Translations under genes and position numbers: made by a program
Assembly (NCBI GenBank): GCA_003516705.1
Contig: DPCJ01000034.1
Span: 1 to 15,807, forward strand
Source of the DNA: Prolixibacteraceae bacterium
GTDB taxonomy: Bacteria > Bacteroidota > Bacteroidia > Bacteroidales > Prolixibacteraceae
Direction: 5' to 3'
Length of the DNA stretch: 15,807 bases
In this document: in pieces, positions 1 through 7,366 of the stretch
Layout: each line of letters begins with the position of its first letter
Position numbering within the stretch: position 1 is the stretch's first letter
Notes under the pieces: generated by a model
What the model was told of the DNA's origin: nothing
Seen by the model: only the letters and a program-made list of their open reading frames with translations
Databases searched by the model: none

Positions 1-98
1 TGTTAGGGCACGAGTCGATTTTAACCACCGAGATTTATACTCATCTCGACAGGGAATATCTTAAAAGTACCATTCAGCAGTTTCATCCGCGTTCGTAA
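1..98 (+). CDS. xerD: Tyrosine recombinase XerD-like, C-terminal end only (5' truncated)
   Basis: Reading frame 3 is open from the window edge to a TAA at 96-98 and encodes about 31 residues: LGHESI..TTEIYTH near the start and FHPRS at the end. This is the hallmark C-terminus of XerC/XerD site-specific recombinases. The LGH histidine belongs to the catalytic set, and the tyrosine of IYTH is the nucleophile that forms the 3'-phosphotyrosine link to DNA during chromosome dimer resolution at dif. The rest of the gene lies left of the window. XerD is preferred over XerC or an integrase because of the close match to the housekeeping form and the ordinary chromosomal neighbours, but the fragment alone cannot separate these. 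A terminator hairpin follows at 138-178, so the gene probably ends its own transcript. Confidence 0.85.
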   Translation, partial: LGHESILTTEIYTHLDREYLKSTIQQFHPRS

Positions 99-137
99 TA
101 CAACATTCCGGAGTTAATTAAATTCGCTTTACATGAC

Positions 138-178
138 AAGAACTGGTGGTTTATAAAAAGCTGCCAGTTCTTTGTTTT
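138..178 (+). terminator. Rho-independent terminator after the recombinase gene
   Basis: AAGAACTGG at 138-146 pairs perfectly with CCAGTTCTT at 164-172, a 9-bp stem with a 17-base loop, followed by a T-rich run (GTTTTAT). It lies 40 bases after the recombinase stop codon, the expected place for its transcript to end. The large loop makes it less ideal than a textbook terminator. Confidence 0.65.
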
Positions 179-333
179 ATGGGTCATTGTGAAGAAATCA
201 TTAAGTAAGAAATTATATCTGACGAAAGCCAGACTCGGTTTTTTGTTGAAAAAAGGCAGTGATGTTTGTCGTTATTTTTAATCTATATAACTGTATAAGA
301 GCTTATTGTATTTAATTCGATTGGGTTATAAGA

Positions 334-364
334 TTGTGTGATAACATTTTAGAGTGTATTTTTG
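334..364 (+). promoter_or_regulatory. Candidate Bacteroidota-type promoter of the PEP carboxykinase gene
   Basis: TTG at 334-336 is followed after 20 bases by TATTTTTG at 357-364, which fits the Bacteroidota consensus of TTG near -33 and TAnnTTTG near -7. Transcription would begin around 370 and give a 5' leader of roughly 140 bases before the ATG at 514. The match is by eye only, and AT-rich DNA produces such matches by chance. Confidence 0.45.
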
Positions 365-441
365 TTTATGAGTATTGTTAAGGAATAGTTTAATGCAAGC
401 TGCTGATGTTATTCAACACCCCTGAATGAGTTTAAAAAATT

Positions 442-449
442 TATATTTG
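442..449 (+). promoter_or_regulatory. Second -7-like element upstream of PEP carboxykinase
   Basis: TATATTTG matches the Bacteroidota -7 consensus TAnnTTTG exactly and lies about 65 bases before the ATG at 514. No TTG sits at the proper distance upstream, so this is weaker than the candidate at 334-364. It could be a second start site or chance. Confidence 0.3.
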
Positions 450-513
450 CCAAGATTCAAAAATGAATTATTAAAGACAATAGCTTGATTTATAACAAAT
501 TGAAAAAATTTTT

Positions 514-2301
514 ATGACTACTAACAAAAAATTACAGGCATGGGTTGAAGAATGGGCACAACTTTGTCAGCCCGATAAAGTGTACTGGTGTGATGGATCT
601 GAAGAAGAAAACCAGCGTTTACTCGACGAAATGGTGGCTTCAGGTGCAGCCGTAAAACTGAACGAAGAAAAACAACCTGGAAGTTATGCTTTCAATAGTG
701 ATCCATCAGATGTGGCCCGTGTAGAGAACCGTACATATATTTGTACTTCAACAAAAGAGGATGCAGGTCATACAAACAACTGGATGGCTCCGAATGAAAT
801 GAAAGATATTCTTCGTTCCAAATTTGCTGGTTGTATGAAAGGTCGTACCATGTATATAATTCCTTTCAGCATGGGACCGCTCGGCTCGAATATTGCTAAA
901 ATAGGAGTTGAAATTACTGATTCAGCTTATGTTGTTGTAAATATGCGCATTATGACTCGTATGGGTAATGCAGTTCTCGATGTTCTTGGAGATGACGATT
1001 TCATTCCGTGTATTCATTCAGTAGGCGCTCCTTTGGCCGAAGGACAAAAAGATGTGGCATGGCCATGTGCACCGATTGAAGAAAAATACATCAGCCATTT
1101 CCCTGAAACCCAGGAAATCTGGTCATTTGGTTCAGGATACGGTGGCAACGCGCTTTTAGGAAAAAAATGTCTGGCACTTCGTATTGCATCATACACCGCA
1201 AAACAGGAGGGCTGGTTGGCCGAACACATGCTTATTATGGGTATTACCAACCCGAAAGGAGAGAAAAAATACATTGCCGCAGCATTCCCAAGTGCCTGTG
1301 GTAAAACAAACCTCGCCATGTTGATTCCAACTATTCCGGGATGGAAAGTTGAAACTGTTGGCGACGACATTGCATGGATGAAATTTGGAGCCGATGGCCG
1401 TTTGTACGCAATCAATCCTGAAGCTGGTTTCTTTGGCGTTGCTCCAATGACATCAATGGAAACCAATCCGAATGCAATGCTCTCAGCAAAAGCGAATACA
1501 ATTTTTACTAACGTGGGTTTAACACCTGATGGTGATATTTGGTGGGAAGGAATCGGCACCGAATGTCCGGCTGGTACAATTACCTGGAAAAATAAAGTTT
1601 ATGATCCTGCATCAGGCGAACCTGTTGCACATCCAAATGCCCGTTTTACTGCACCAGCTGGTCAGTGTCCGGTTATTGATGCTGACTGGGAAAATCCGGC
1701 AGGTGTGCCAATTTCTGCATTCCTTTTTGGTGGTCGTCGTCCGTCAACAGTTCCATTGGTTTACCAGGCACGCAACTGGAACCACGGTGTTTTTATGGGA
1801 TCGATTGTAGGTTCTGAAGTTACTGCTGCTGCTATCGGTCTGAAAGCTGGTGTTCGTCGTGACCCGTTTGCAATGTTGCCATTCTGCGGTTATAACATGG
1901 GCGATTATTTTGGTCATTGGGTAAACATTGGTAAAAACGCTCCTGATAAAACAAAGCTTCCGAAAATTTTTAATGTAAACTGGTTCCGTAAAGATGAAAA
2001 CGGAAAATGGTTGTGGCCGGGGTATGGCGAAAACATGCGCGTACTTGAGTGGATTTTTGATGCCTGCGACAATACAGTTGAAACTGTTGATACTCCGATT
2101 GGATTTGTGCCAAAAAAAGAAGATATCGATGTAAAAGGGATTGAAAATGTGGCTGCAAATCTCGATGAATTGTTAAGCGTAAATACCGAAAAATGGCTTG
2201 ACGAATGCGAATTAATTGAAGAACATTATGCAAACTTTGGTACACATCTTCCAAAAGAATTGGCCGAAGAATTTGTTGCACTGAAAAACCGTTTGAAATA
2301 A
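514..2301 (+). CDS. pckG: Phosphoenolpyruvate carboxykinase (GTP), complete
   Basis: This cytosolic enzyme interconverts oxaloacetate plus GTP with phosphoenolpyruvate, CO2 and GDP (EC 4.1.1.32), the entry step of gluconeogenesis or, in reverse, a CO2-fixing anaplerotic step. At 595 residues it has the usual length of the GTP-dependent family. Visible hallmarks in order: conserved MAPNEM and [10 protein letters not shown] (91-125), [13 protein letters not shown] (207-219) with the metal-binding lysine, EHML (237-240) with the metal-binding histidine, the P-loop [12 protein letters not shown] (258-269) with the reactive cysteine at 262, VGDDIAWM (282-289) with the metal-binding aspartate, [11 protein letters not shown] (406-416), and NVNWFRKD plus [13 protein letters not shown] near 488-513. 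These belong to the GTP and not the ATP family. The ATG at 514 follows an A-rich stretch typical of Bacteroidota starts. The gene stands alone, bounded by its own leader and the terminator at 2324-2357. Confidence 0.97.
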   Translation: MTTNKKLQAWVEEWAQLCQPDKVYWCDGSEEENQRLLDEMVASGAAVKLNEEKQPGSYAFNSDPSDVARVENRTYICTSTKEDAGHTNNWMAPNEMKDILRSKFAGCMKGRTMYIIPFSMGPLGSNIAKIGVEITDSAYVVVNMRIMTRMGNAVLDVLGDDDFIPCIHSVGAPLAEGQKDVAWPCAPIEEKYISHFPETQEIWSFGSGYGGNALLGKKCLALRIASYTAKQEGWLAEHMLIMGITNPKGEKKYIAAAFPSACGKTNLAMLIPTIPGWKVETVGDDIAWMKFGADGRLYAINPEAGFFGVAPMTSMETNPNAMLSAKANTIFTNVGLTPDGDIWWEGIGTECPAGTITWKNKVYDPASGEPVAHPNARFTAPAGQCPVIDADWENPAGVPISAFLFGGRRPSTVPLVYQARNWNHGVFMGSIVGSEVTAAAIGLKAGVRRDPFAMLPFCGYNMGDYFGHWVNIGKNAPDKTKLPKIFNVNWFRKDENGKWLWPGYGENMRVLEWIFDACDNTVETVDTPIGFVPKKEDIDVKGIENVAANLDELLSVNTEKWLDECELIEEHYANFGTHLPKELAEEFVALKNRLK

Positions 2302-2323
2302 AATAGTTTAAAATGTTGATAGA

Positions 2324-2357
2324 AAGGCTGTCCGTGAAACTGCGGATGGCCTTTTTT
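2324..2357 (+). terminator. Strong terminator after PEP carboxykinase, probably bidirectional
   Basis: AAGGCTGTCCG (2324-2334) pairs over all 11 positions, two of them G-T wobbles, with CGGATGGCCTT (2343-2353) around an 8-base loop. A T6 run at 2352-2357 follows, a textbook Rho-independent terminator for the plus strand 22 bases after the pckG stop. Read on the minus strand the same stem ends in CCTTTCT and later TTTT, so it may also stop the convergent transcript ending at 2372, though with a poorer U-tract. Confidence 0.85.
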
Positions 2358-2371
2358 GTTGTGTTGTGGTC

Positions 2372-3241
2372 TCAAGACTTAACATTAACAATATCTTTTA
2401 AAGCACTCTCAATTTCCTGGTATCTGAACTTAAATCCTGCAGAAATCAGATTTTTCGGAATTACTCCCGGAATATCAGTAAGTAACATGGCCGCTTCACC
2501 CAAAATCATCTTTAAAACAAATTCAGGAATAATAAAAAGAGCAGGACGATGGAGCGCTTTTGCAAGTGCTTTTGTAAAGTCATTGTTAGAAATCTGTTGC
2601 GGCGCAACAAGGTTAAAAATGCTGTATGCTGAATCATTTTCAGCAGCCCACAAAAATGCTCCGGCCACATCGGCATCGTGAATAAATGGAAATGGCTGCT
2701 TTCCGTTTCCGATTTTTGCGCCCAATCCTAGCTGAAATGGTAACAGCAGGTTGGTAATTGTTTTTGCTTTTTTCCCAATCACAAGTCCGATTCGGAGTAC
2801 TGTTCGCTTAATTTCAGCAGGCAAATCTTCTGATGCGTTTTCCCATTGCTTAACCACATTTCCAACAAAACCCGTATCGAAATTCTGGCTGTTCTCATCG
2901 TGGTTCTCAAAAGCTTTATAAATGCCAATCGCCGAAGCTTGTATAAATTTTTTCGGACGGTCATCAGAGTTTAGCTTTTTGATTGCCTTTACAAGGTTTT
3001 GAGTTGTAACAACCCGACTTTCGGTAATAATACGCCTGTTTTTTGTATTCCACCTGGTAAGTATAGGTGAGCCGGCAAGATGTATGATTACATCGGCTCC
3101 TGAAAGTTCATTTTTAAGTAAATCAACATCGCCATACAAAAGATTCCGGCTAATTGCTGTAATACTGTGACCGTGTGCTGAAAGCTCTTTTGTGATAATA
3201 TTCCCCAGATAACCCGATTGACCCGTTATTTTTATTTTCAT
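2372..3241 (-). CDS. TIGR01777-type NAD(P)-dependent epimerase-like protein (SDR39U1/YfcH family)
   Basis: This 289-residue protein is an extended short-chain dehydrogenase of the YfcH/SDR39U1 group. The Rossmann nucleotide-binding motif TGQSGYLG is at 6-13, and the family signature HLAGSPI..RW at 54-64. SAIGIY at 103-108 sits where classical epimerases carry their active-site region, FIHDADVAGAF is at 187-196, and the C-terminal DUF1731-like segment reads GEAAMLL..IPGVIP...GFKFRY (248-274). Length and motif order match the family. The true substrate of this family is unknown, so a role as a sugar epimerase in the neighbouring polysaccharide locus should not be assumed. It is convergent with pckG and lies 54 bases downstream of the last polysaccharide gene in the same direction, so it may be read through from that operon or have its own promoter; none is clear. 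Confidence 0.9.
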   Translation of the reverse strand: MKIKITGQSGYLGNIITKELSAHGHSITAISRNLLYGDVDLLKNELSGADVIIHLAGSPILTRWNTKNRRIITESRVVTTQNLVKAIKKLNSDDRPKKFIQASAIGIYKAFENHDENSQNFDTGFVGNVVKQWENASEDLPAEIKRTVLRIGLVIGKKAKTITNLLLPFQLGLGAKIGNGKQPFPFIHDADVAGAFLWAAENDSAYSIFNLVAPQQISNNDFTKALAKALHRPALFIIPEFVLKMILGEAAMLLTDIPGVIPKNLISAGFKFRYQEIESALKDIVNVKS

Positions 3242-3295
3242 TTTTGCTTAATTTTTTCAGACAAAGTTTAACAACAAGAATCAGGCAATTGAATT

Positions 3296-4483
3296 TTATC
3301 CTCTTTTTGCCCTTTCCCATTTCACTGACTGATTACCTTTTAAATACCTCCTGAATCCCAGAAATACGGAGAGATTCATGATAAAAAAGTAGTAAGGAAC
3401 GAACAAAACTTTCACCTTAATCTTCCTGTTTTCAAGAAACCAGCCGGTTAATGATGCCACATAAAACAATATTTGGCCATAAAACAAGAGTGTGTAGATA
3501 TTTGAAAGCTGAAAATCAGCATTCATGGCCAAAACAAAATTGATGGGAATTATAAGTAAAAGAAGAAGTGGTGTTAACGTCCAACGCAAAACCCGGTGCG
3601 AAATGTATTGAAACGATAAAGTTCCATATTTAAAGAAGTTTAAAAGCGAATGCAATCGTACTACCGACTGAATTCCTCCTGCAGAAATGCGTATTTTCCG
3701 TTTTAACTCCTCTTTTACGTTTGCCGATGCAGTTTCAATGGCATACGCATTTGGATTGTACTGAATGGTGTAACCTGCCATTGCAACCCGCAACGAAATG
3801 ATAAAATCGTCGAGCAAAGTATCTTTTTCTACTTCCTGCCAAAGTTCGGTTCGGATGGCAAACAACTCACCCGCTGCACCAACCACCGAATAAAGCTCGG
3901 CATCCCACCTTTTTAGCGTCGATTCGTATTTCCAGTAGAGACCTTCGCCAGCGCCGGCTGCAGCATCGGTGTCTTTGCTGTAAATCCGTTTTTCTCCCGA
4001 TACACAACCCACTTTCTGGTCGCTGAAAAGATTAACGATTTCGCGGATCGATTCTTTCCCAAGATTTGTGTTGCCATCAGAGAAAATCACAATCGGAGTT
4101 TTTACAAACTGCATTCCGCGGTTCATGGCGCCAATTTTACCGCCGCGCTCGTCGAGGTGATAAACTTCAACACCTGCATATTTGCGCAGCAAATCGGGCG
4201 TTCCATCGTTCGAGCCGTCGGTTACCCAAACATGTTTTACTTTTTCGCGCGGATAATTCAAACTAAATGAATTTCTGATTTTTTCGTCAACGTAGTCTTT
4301 TTCATTGTACGCAGCTACAAAAAGGGTTACTTCGGGTTCAAAATTTTTGATATCAACTTTTTTCTTCGCTAATCCTAAAATGCGTCGCAGTTTGATTATT
4401 GCAAACAACAAGATTCCATACCCCAAATAGGAATAGAAAATGATGAAAAGAAACACCCAAAATAAAACTTCCAATGTCTTCAT
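3296..4483 (-). CDS. Membrane-bound family 2 glycosyltransferase
   Basis: A 395-residue inner-membrane glycosyltransferase that would transfer a sugar from a nucleotide donor at the cytoplasmic face. Layout: one N-terminal membrane segment (about 7-30), a GT-A catalytic domain (about 50-270), and three or four membrane segments (about 300-378). The catalytic domain shows VAAYNE (56-61), VTDGSNDGT (87-95) binding the nucleotide, SDGNT (135-139) in the place of the DxD metal site, LLDDF (223-227) with the presumed base, and RKIRISAGG (262-270) resembling the QxxRW region of cellulose- and hyaluronan-synthase-like enzymes. This architecture is often found in processive or synthase-like GT2 enzymes, but the sugar cannot be named. 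It is the last glycosyltransferase of the operon, 18 bases after the acyltransferase gene. Confidence 0.88.
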   Translation of the reverse strand: MKTLEVLFWVFLFIIFYSYLGYGILLFAIIKLRRILGLAKKKVDIKNFEPEVTLFVAAYNEKDYVDEKIRNSFSLNYPREKVKHVWVTDGSNDGTPDLLRKYAGVEVYHLDERGGKIGAMNRGMQFVKTPIVIFSDGNTNLGKESIREIVNLFSDQKVGCVSGEKRIYSKDTDAAAGAGEGLYWKYESTLKRWDAELYSVVGAAGELFAIRTELWQEVEKDTLLDDFIISLRVAMAGYTIQYNPNAYAIETASANVKEELKRKIRISAGGIQSVVRLHSLLNFFKYGTLSFQYISHRVLRWTLTPLLLLLIIPINFVLAMNADFQLSNIYTLLFYGQILFYVASLTGWFLENRKIKVKVLFVPYYFFIMNLSVFLGFRRYLKGNQSVKWERAKRG

Positions 4484-4501
4484 ATTCCGATTTTGAATGG
4501 T

Positions 4502-5536
4502 TTAATCTTTCACTGATTTATTGAATGATCTTCCCAGAAATAGCATTCGGGTTAATCCAAATCTGTCGAATATCAACTCGATAACAACTGGTACAAAAAG
4601 TCCGAGAAGAAGCGATGAGAAAAATACAATTGTTGTACAGTGTATTCCTATGGAGTTGAGTATGATACGACCGCCAGAAGTGCCAAATGAATGAAACAGA
4701 AAAATAGTGTAGGCAAAATTCCCCATCCACACAAGCCACATAAGTTTAAAATGAATTCTCAGGCAGACAATTACGCCTGTAACACCAATAATAAGTCCTA
4801 ATCCCGAGCTGGAAGAAAGTTTGATATCGATTATTCCATACCAAATAAGCTGCTGAATTATTAAGCCTGCAAAAAGAACTACTGAAATGACTGCCACAAA
4901 ATAAAGATTACTGAACTGTGCTTTGAAGTTTTTAATTCCCACGCCAATCAGAAAGAATGGCAGCAGATATATTGCACCTTTAAAGCCAAAATAGTTAGGG
5001 AACGATTCGGGAATGAACATGTCGCGTACGATCAGCAGAACCAGGCTTAACAGAAAAACTGCCAGCCACTTGTTAAAAGTCTGTGCAAGTTGGTAGGAGT
5101 CGATAACCGAAACAACCAGAAATACAATAAACAGTGATTGCAAATACCAGTAAAACGTATATGGGAAAATAGCAATCCGCCAGATATCTTTCAAATCGTA
5201 CGAAAAATTGGTACCCGGAACGATTGATTGAACAATGTAATAGGTTCCGCCAACAAATATCAATGGGATCAGTATTCTTCTGATTTTCTTGATGGTAAAA
5301 TCGCCAAGGTTCTCAGGTTTTGCAGGCCGGAGTGCATAAACCCATCCTGAAATTACTGTAAACAATGGCATCCGTAAATATTGAAAAGTGAAATAAAGAT
5401 GTCGTAAAAACGAATCATCAGGGACCTTCATTCCTCCGTCTGATTTTGATCCGATAACGTGCCCCATTACCACAAGAACAATGGCAATCCCCCTGAGCGT
5501 TTCTACCGATAGATCTTTGTTTGATTTTACACTCAT
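4502..5536 (-). CDS. Integral membrane acyltransferase (acyltransferase 3 / OafA-WecH type)
   Basis: A 344-residue polytopic protein with about ten hydrophobic segments, the usual size and fold of the acyltransferase 3 family (PF01757), which moves acetyl or other short acyl groups across the membrane onto surface sugars. The N-terminal helix carries the family signature LRGIAIVLVVMGH with R15 and the essential H26, and the second conserved block RMPLFTVISGW is at 55-65. Basic residues KKIRR at 83-87 begin the next helix. The gene lies between a hexapeptide acetyltransferase gene and a membrane GT2 gene in the same direction, so it most likely O-acylates the polysaccharide repeat. Acyl donor and acceptor position cannot be read from sequence. 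No lipid-modification partner genes are present to suggest another role. Confidence 0.9.
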   Translation of the reverse strand: MSVKSNKDLSVETLRGIAIVLVVMGHVIGSKSDGGMKVPDDSFLRHLYFTFQYLRMPLFTVISGWVYALRPAKPENLGDFTIKKIRRILIPLIFVGGTYYIVQSIVPGTNFSYDLKDIWRIAIFPYTFYWYLQSLFIVFLVVSVIDSYQLAQTFNKWLAVFLLSLVLLIVRDMFIPESFPNYFGFKGAIYLLPFFLIGVGIKNFKAQFSNLYFVAVISVVLFAGLIIQQLIWYGIIDIKLSSSSGLGLIIGVTGVIVCLRIHFKLMWLVWMGNFAYTIFLFHSFGTSGGRIILNSIGIHCTTIVFFSSLLLGLFVPVVIELIFDRFGLTRMLFLGRSFNKSVKD

Positions 5537-5565
5537 TTTTTTGTTGGTTAGTTTGTTTTCAAAAA

Positions 5566-6183
5566 TTAATTAACCTTCTCCCACGATCCTGTTTCATGAT
5601 TGTACTGTTTTATCACGCGGGCCGGATTTCCTACTGCCACTGAATATGGCGGAACATCTCTTGTAACAACACTTCCTGCGCCAACCTGACTGCGTTTACC
5701 GATTCTGATTCCGGCCACAACGACTGAATTAGCTCCGATATGCGCTTCTTCTTCAATAATTGTAGGGCGAATATCGAGTGGCTGCTGACTTGAGTTTTTG
5801 CTCCCGTCGGCATAACCGTGGTTAAAACCTGCTACAAAAACATGCTGGCCGAGACCTGAACCGTTGCCCATGGTTACCGGCCCAATGATTACTGAACCGA
5901 TGCCCACTCTCACACGATCGCCCAAAATTACATCTCCTGAGCCGTTGTTAACTGTGCAGAAATCTTCTATCGTGGTTAAAGTGCCAATCTCGAACCTGTT
6001 CCAAGGAAAAACGTCAATCCGGCTGCGGCGCCTGATAACTGCACCTTTGCCTTTTTTATGTTTCAGTGGATTCAGGAACCAGCGTACCCACCATCTGGGC
6101 CGGGGATTCCGTTTTGGAGCGATGGCCCACAAAACAAATTTCTTTAATTCAGGGTTCTTTTTGATTTTTTCAGTGATTCCCAT
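5566..6183 (-). CDS. Left-handed beta-helix (hexapeptide) O-acetyltransferase
   Basis: A 205-residue soluble protein of the LbetaH acyltransferase family (WbbJ/maltose O-acetyltransferase-like), which transfers acetyl from acetyl-CoA to a sugar hydroxyl or amine. Imperfect hexapeptide repeats run from about 65 to 190, for example VILGDRVRVGIGSVI, IIEEEAHIGANSVVV and IRIGKRSQVGAGSVV. The loop GFNHGY holds the likely catalytic histidine at 122, and the C-terminal signature VAVGNPARVIK (182-192) is typical. The first 60 residues are unusually basic and tryptophan-rich (PRWWVRWF at 29-36, then KHKKGKG), perhaps for membrane or partner contact. The start at 6183 overlaps the end of the upstream glycosyltransferase gene by 14 bases, suggesting translational coupling. 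It probably acetylates the repeat unit or a precursor sugar. Confidence 0.9.
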   Translation of the reverse strand: MGITEKIKKNPELKKFVLWAIAPKRNPRPRWWVRWFLNPLKHKKGKGAVIRRRSRIDVFPWNRFEIGTLTTIEDFCTVNNGSGDVILGDRVRVGIGSVIIGPVTMGNGSGLGQHVFVAGFNHGYADGSKNSSQQPLDIRPTIIEEEAHIGANSVVVAGIRIGKRSQVGAGSVVTRDVPPYSVAVGNPARVIKQYNHETGSWEKVN

Positions 6184-7366
6184 GATTTATAAGTTTTTGA
6201 AGGATTTCTCCAAATTCATCTGCTTTCTGGTCCCAGGAGTTTGACTTTGCAAATTCAATCCGCTGCTGAATTTTAACTGCTGAATCGTTATTCAGTTCCC
6301 ATTCAATTTTTCGGGCGAAATCTTCCTGGCCTTCAGAAACGCTTACCAAACCCTTAAATTCAGGTAAATGGGCAAAGGGTGTCATTACAATGGGCGCTCC
6401 CACGGCAAAATACTCGTTTATTTTCAGCGGATAAATATTTTTGTTTATCTCGTTTGCGAGGTACGGAATTATGCCGGCATCGCATCCGGCAAGTAATGCC
6501 GGCACTTCTGAGGGATCGACTGCCGGCCTGAAACGTATATTGTCATATTTTTCGAGACGTTGCCTTATTTGCTGATTTCTCAGGTTCCCGGTAAATTCAA
6601 AATCAACATTTTTTAATTTGTTTACAGCGTATTCAACCGTATCGATATCGAACCTGTGATCAAGACTACCAATGTATCCCACCTTTTTACGATGATTTCC
6701 AGTTTGTACCGATTTCTTTGCCACAGCGTTAAAAGCCAAAAAATCGACGCCATTTTTAACAACAAAACTGTTGGGGTTCATCAATAATTTCTGGCTGTTT
6801 AAATAATCAGAAGTGGTAATAATTGCATCAACCGATTTTGAAAATAATTCATCGACCGGAAAAATCCTTTTTCCATGTCTTCTTGTGCCAATCCCATCGT
6901 AACAATAGTAAACATTCAGTTTTTCGTTGAGTTTACCAATCAATGGCAGGCCATAAAACGGATTGTAGGCTGTTATAATTATTGGATTTTTAATATCCAG
7001 TTTTCGCAGAACTCTTTTAATTTGCCGTTGGTAAACAGCAACATTCATATTAAAAAAGAACCTGAAAAAATTGTCGTTTTGAATAAAATCGACAGGCAAA
7101 ACAGGCGGAATAACAAGGTGATATATTTCAGTTTGCTTGTCGATTTTAATAATATTCAGCCTGTTTGATATACCCAACATTCTTTTTATCGGGCTTTTTT
7201 GTTTGCCAAGCGCAGAATAAATCAGGTCTTTAACCGTAAAAGGGTATTCAACAAAAATCACCCTGTTGTGTTGCGCCAGTCTCGACACAATCTGAACTGT
7301 TGATTTTGTGTATTCTCCAAACCATGTTGTGTTCGAGATGCAGACAATATCTTCACCTTTAATCAT
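6170..7366 (-). CDS. GT-B fold glycosyltransferase (GT1/GT4-like)
   Basis: A 398-residue protein without membrane segments, of GT-B appearance with two Rossmann-like halves. The N-terminal half opens with VCISNTTWFGEYTKS (8-22) and contains YYCYDGIG (153-160) and a SDYL segment (186-189). The C-terminal half opens with KKVGYIGSLDHRFD (227-240), and a nucleotide-sugar binding region YPLKINEYFAVGAPIV (312-327) resembles the conserved EYLAxGKPVV block of teichuronic/xanthan-type transferases (TuaH, GumK style). It probably adds one sugar to the lipid-linked repeat at the cytoplasmic membrane face. Linkage and donor are unknown, and family membership is less certain than for the upstream GT4. Its ATG overlaps the stop of the upstream GT4 gene by 4 bases. 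Confidence 0.8.
   Translation of the reverse strand: MIKGEDIVCISNTTWFGEYTKSTVQIVSRLAQHNRVIFVEYPFTVKDLIYSALGKQKSPIKRMLGISNRLNIIKIDKQTEIYHLVIPPVLPVDFIQNDNFFRFFFNMNVAVYQRQIKRVLRKLDIKNPIIITAYNPFYGLPLIGKLNEKLNVYYCYDGIGTRRHGKRIFPVDELFSKSVDAIITTSDYLNSQKLLMNPNSFVVKNGVDFLAFNAVAKKSVQTGNHRKKVGYIGSLDHRFDIDTVEYAVNKLKNVDFEFTGNLRNQQIRQRLEKYDNIRFRPAVDPSEVPALLAGCDAGIIPYLANEINKNIYPLKINEYFAVGAPIVMTPFAHLPEFKGLVSVSEGQEDFARKIEWELNNDSAVKIQQRIEFAKSNSWDQKADEFGEILQKLINHGNH

Larger units (their letters stand above)
99..513. other. Noncoding interval between recombinase and PEP carboxykinase genes
   Basis: About 415 bases carry no convincing reading frame on either strand and are very AT-rich. They hold the terminator at 138-178 and two promoter-like elements (334-364 and 442-449). 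A short weak hairpin (TCTG at 219-222 with CAGA at 230-233) precedes CTCGG and a T6 run at 239-244, which could be a minor termination signal, but the stem is only 4 bp. No riboswitch or tRNA shape was recognised. Confidence 0.6.

Noticed and set aside
1..98. Recombinase end as a sign of an integrated mobile element
   Set aside because: The fragment resembles housekeeping XerD, and no attachment repeats, tRNA or phage genes are visible nearby.
219..244. Small hairpin followed by a T6 run, possibly the end of a small RNA
   Set aside because: The stem is only 4 bp and separated from the T-run by CTCGG; no promoter or conserved shape supports an RNA gene.
1014..1559. Minus-strand open frame of 181 codons inside the PEP carboxykinase gene
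   Set aside because: It is fully antisense to strongly conserved pckG sequence and its product shows no recognisable domain; it is a shadow of the codon pattern.
2313..2681. Plus-strand open frame of 122 codons after pckG
   Set aside because: It starts just before the terminator hairpin and is antisense to the end of the epimerase-like gene, whose family motifs are clear.
3262..3288. Possible minus-strand promoter before the epimerase-like gene (TTG, 16 bases, AAACTTTG)
   Set aside because: The -7 element has a mismatch at its first base and the spacing is shorter than usual, so it cannot be told from chance in AT-rich DNA.
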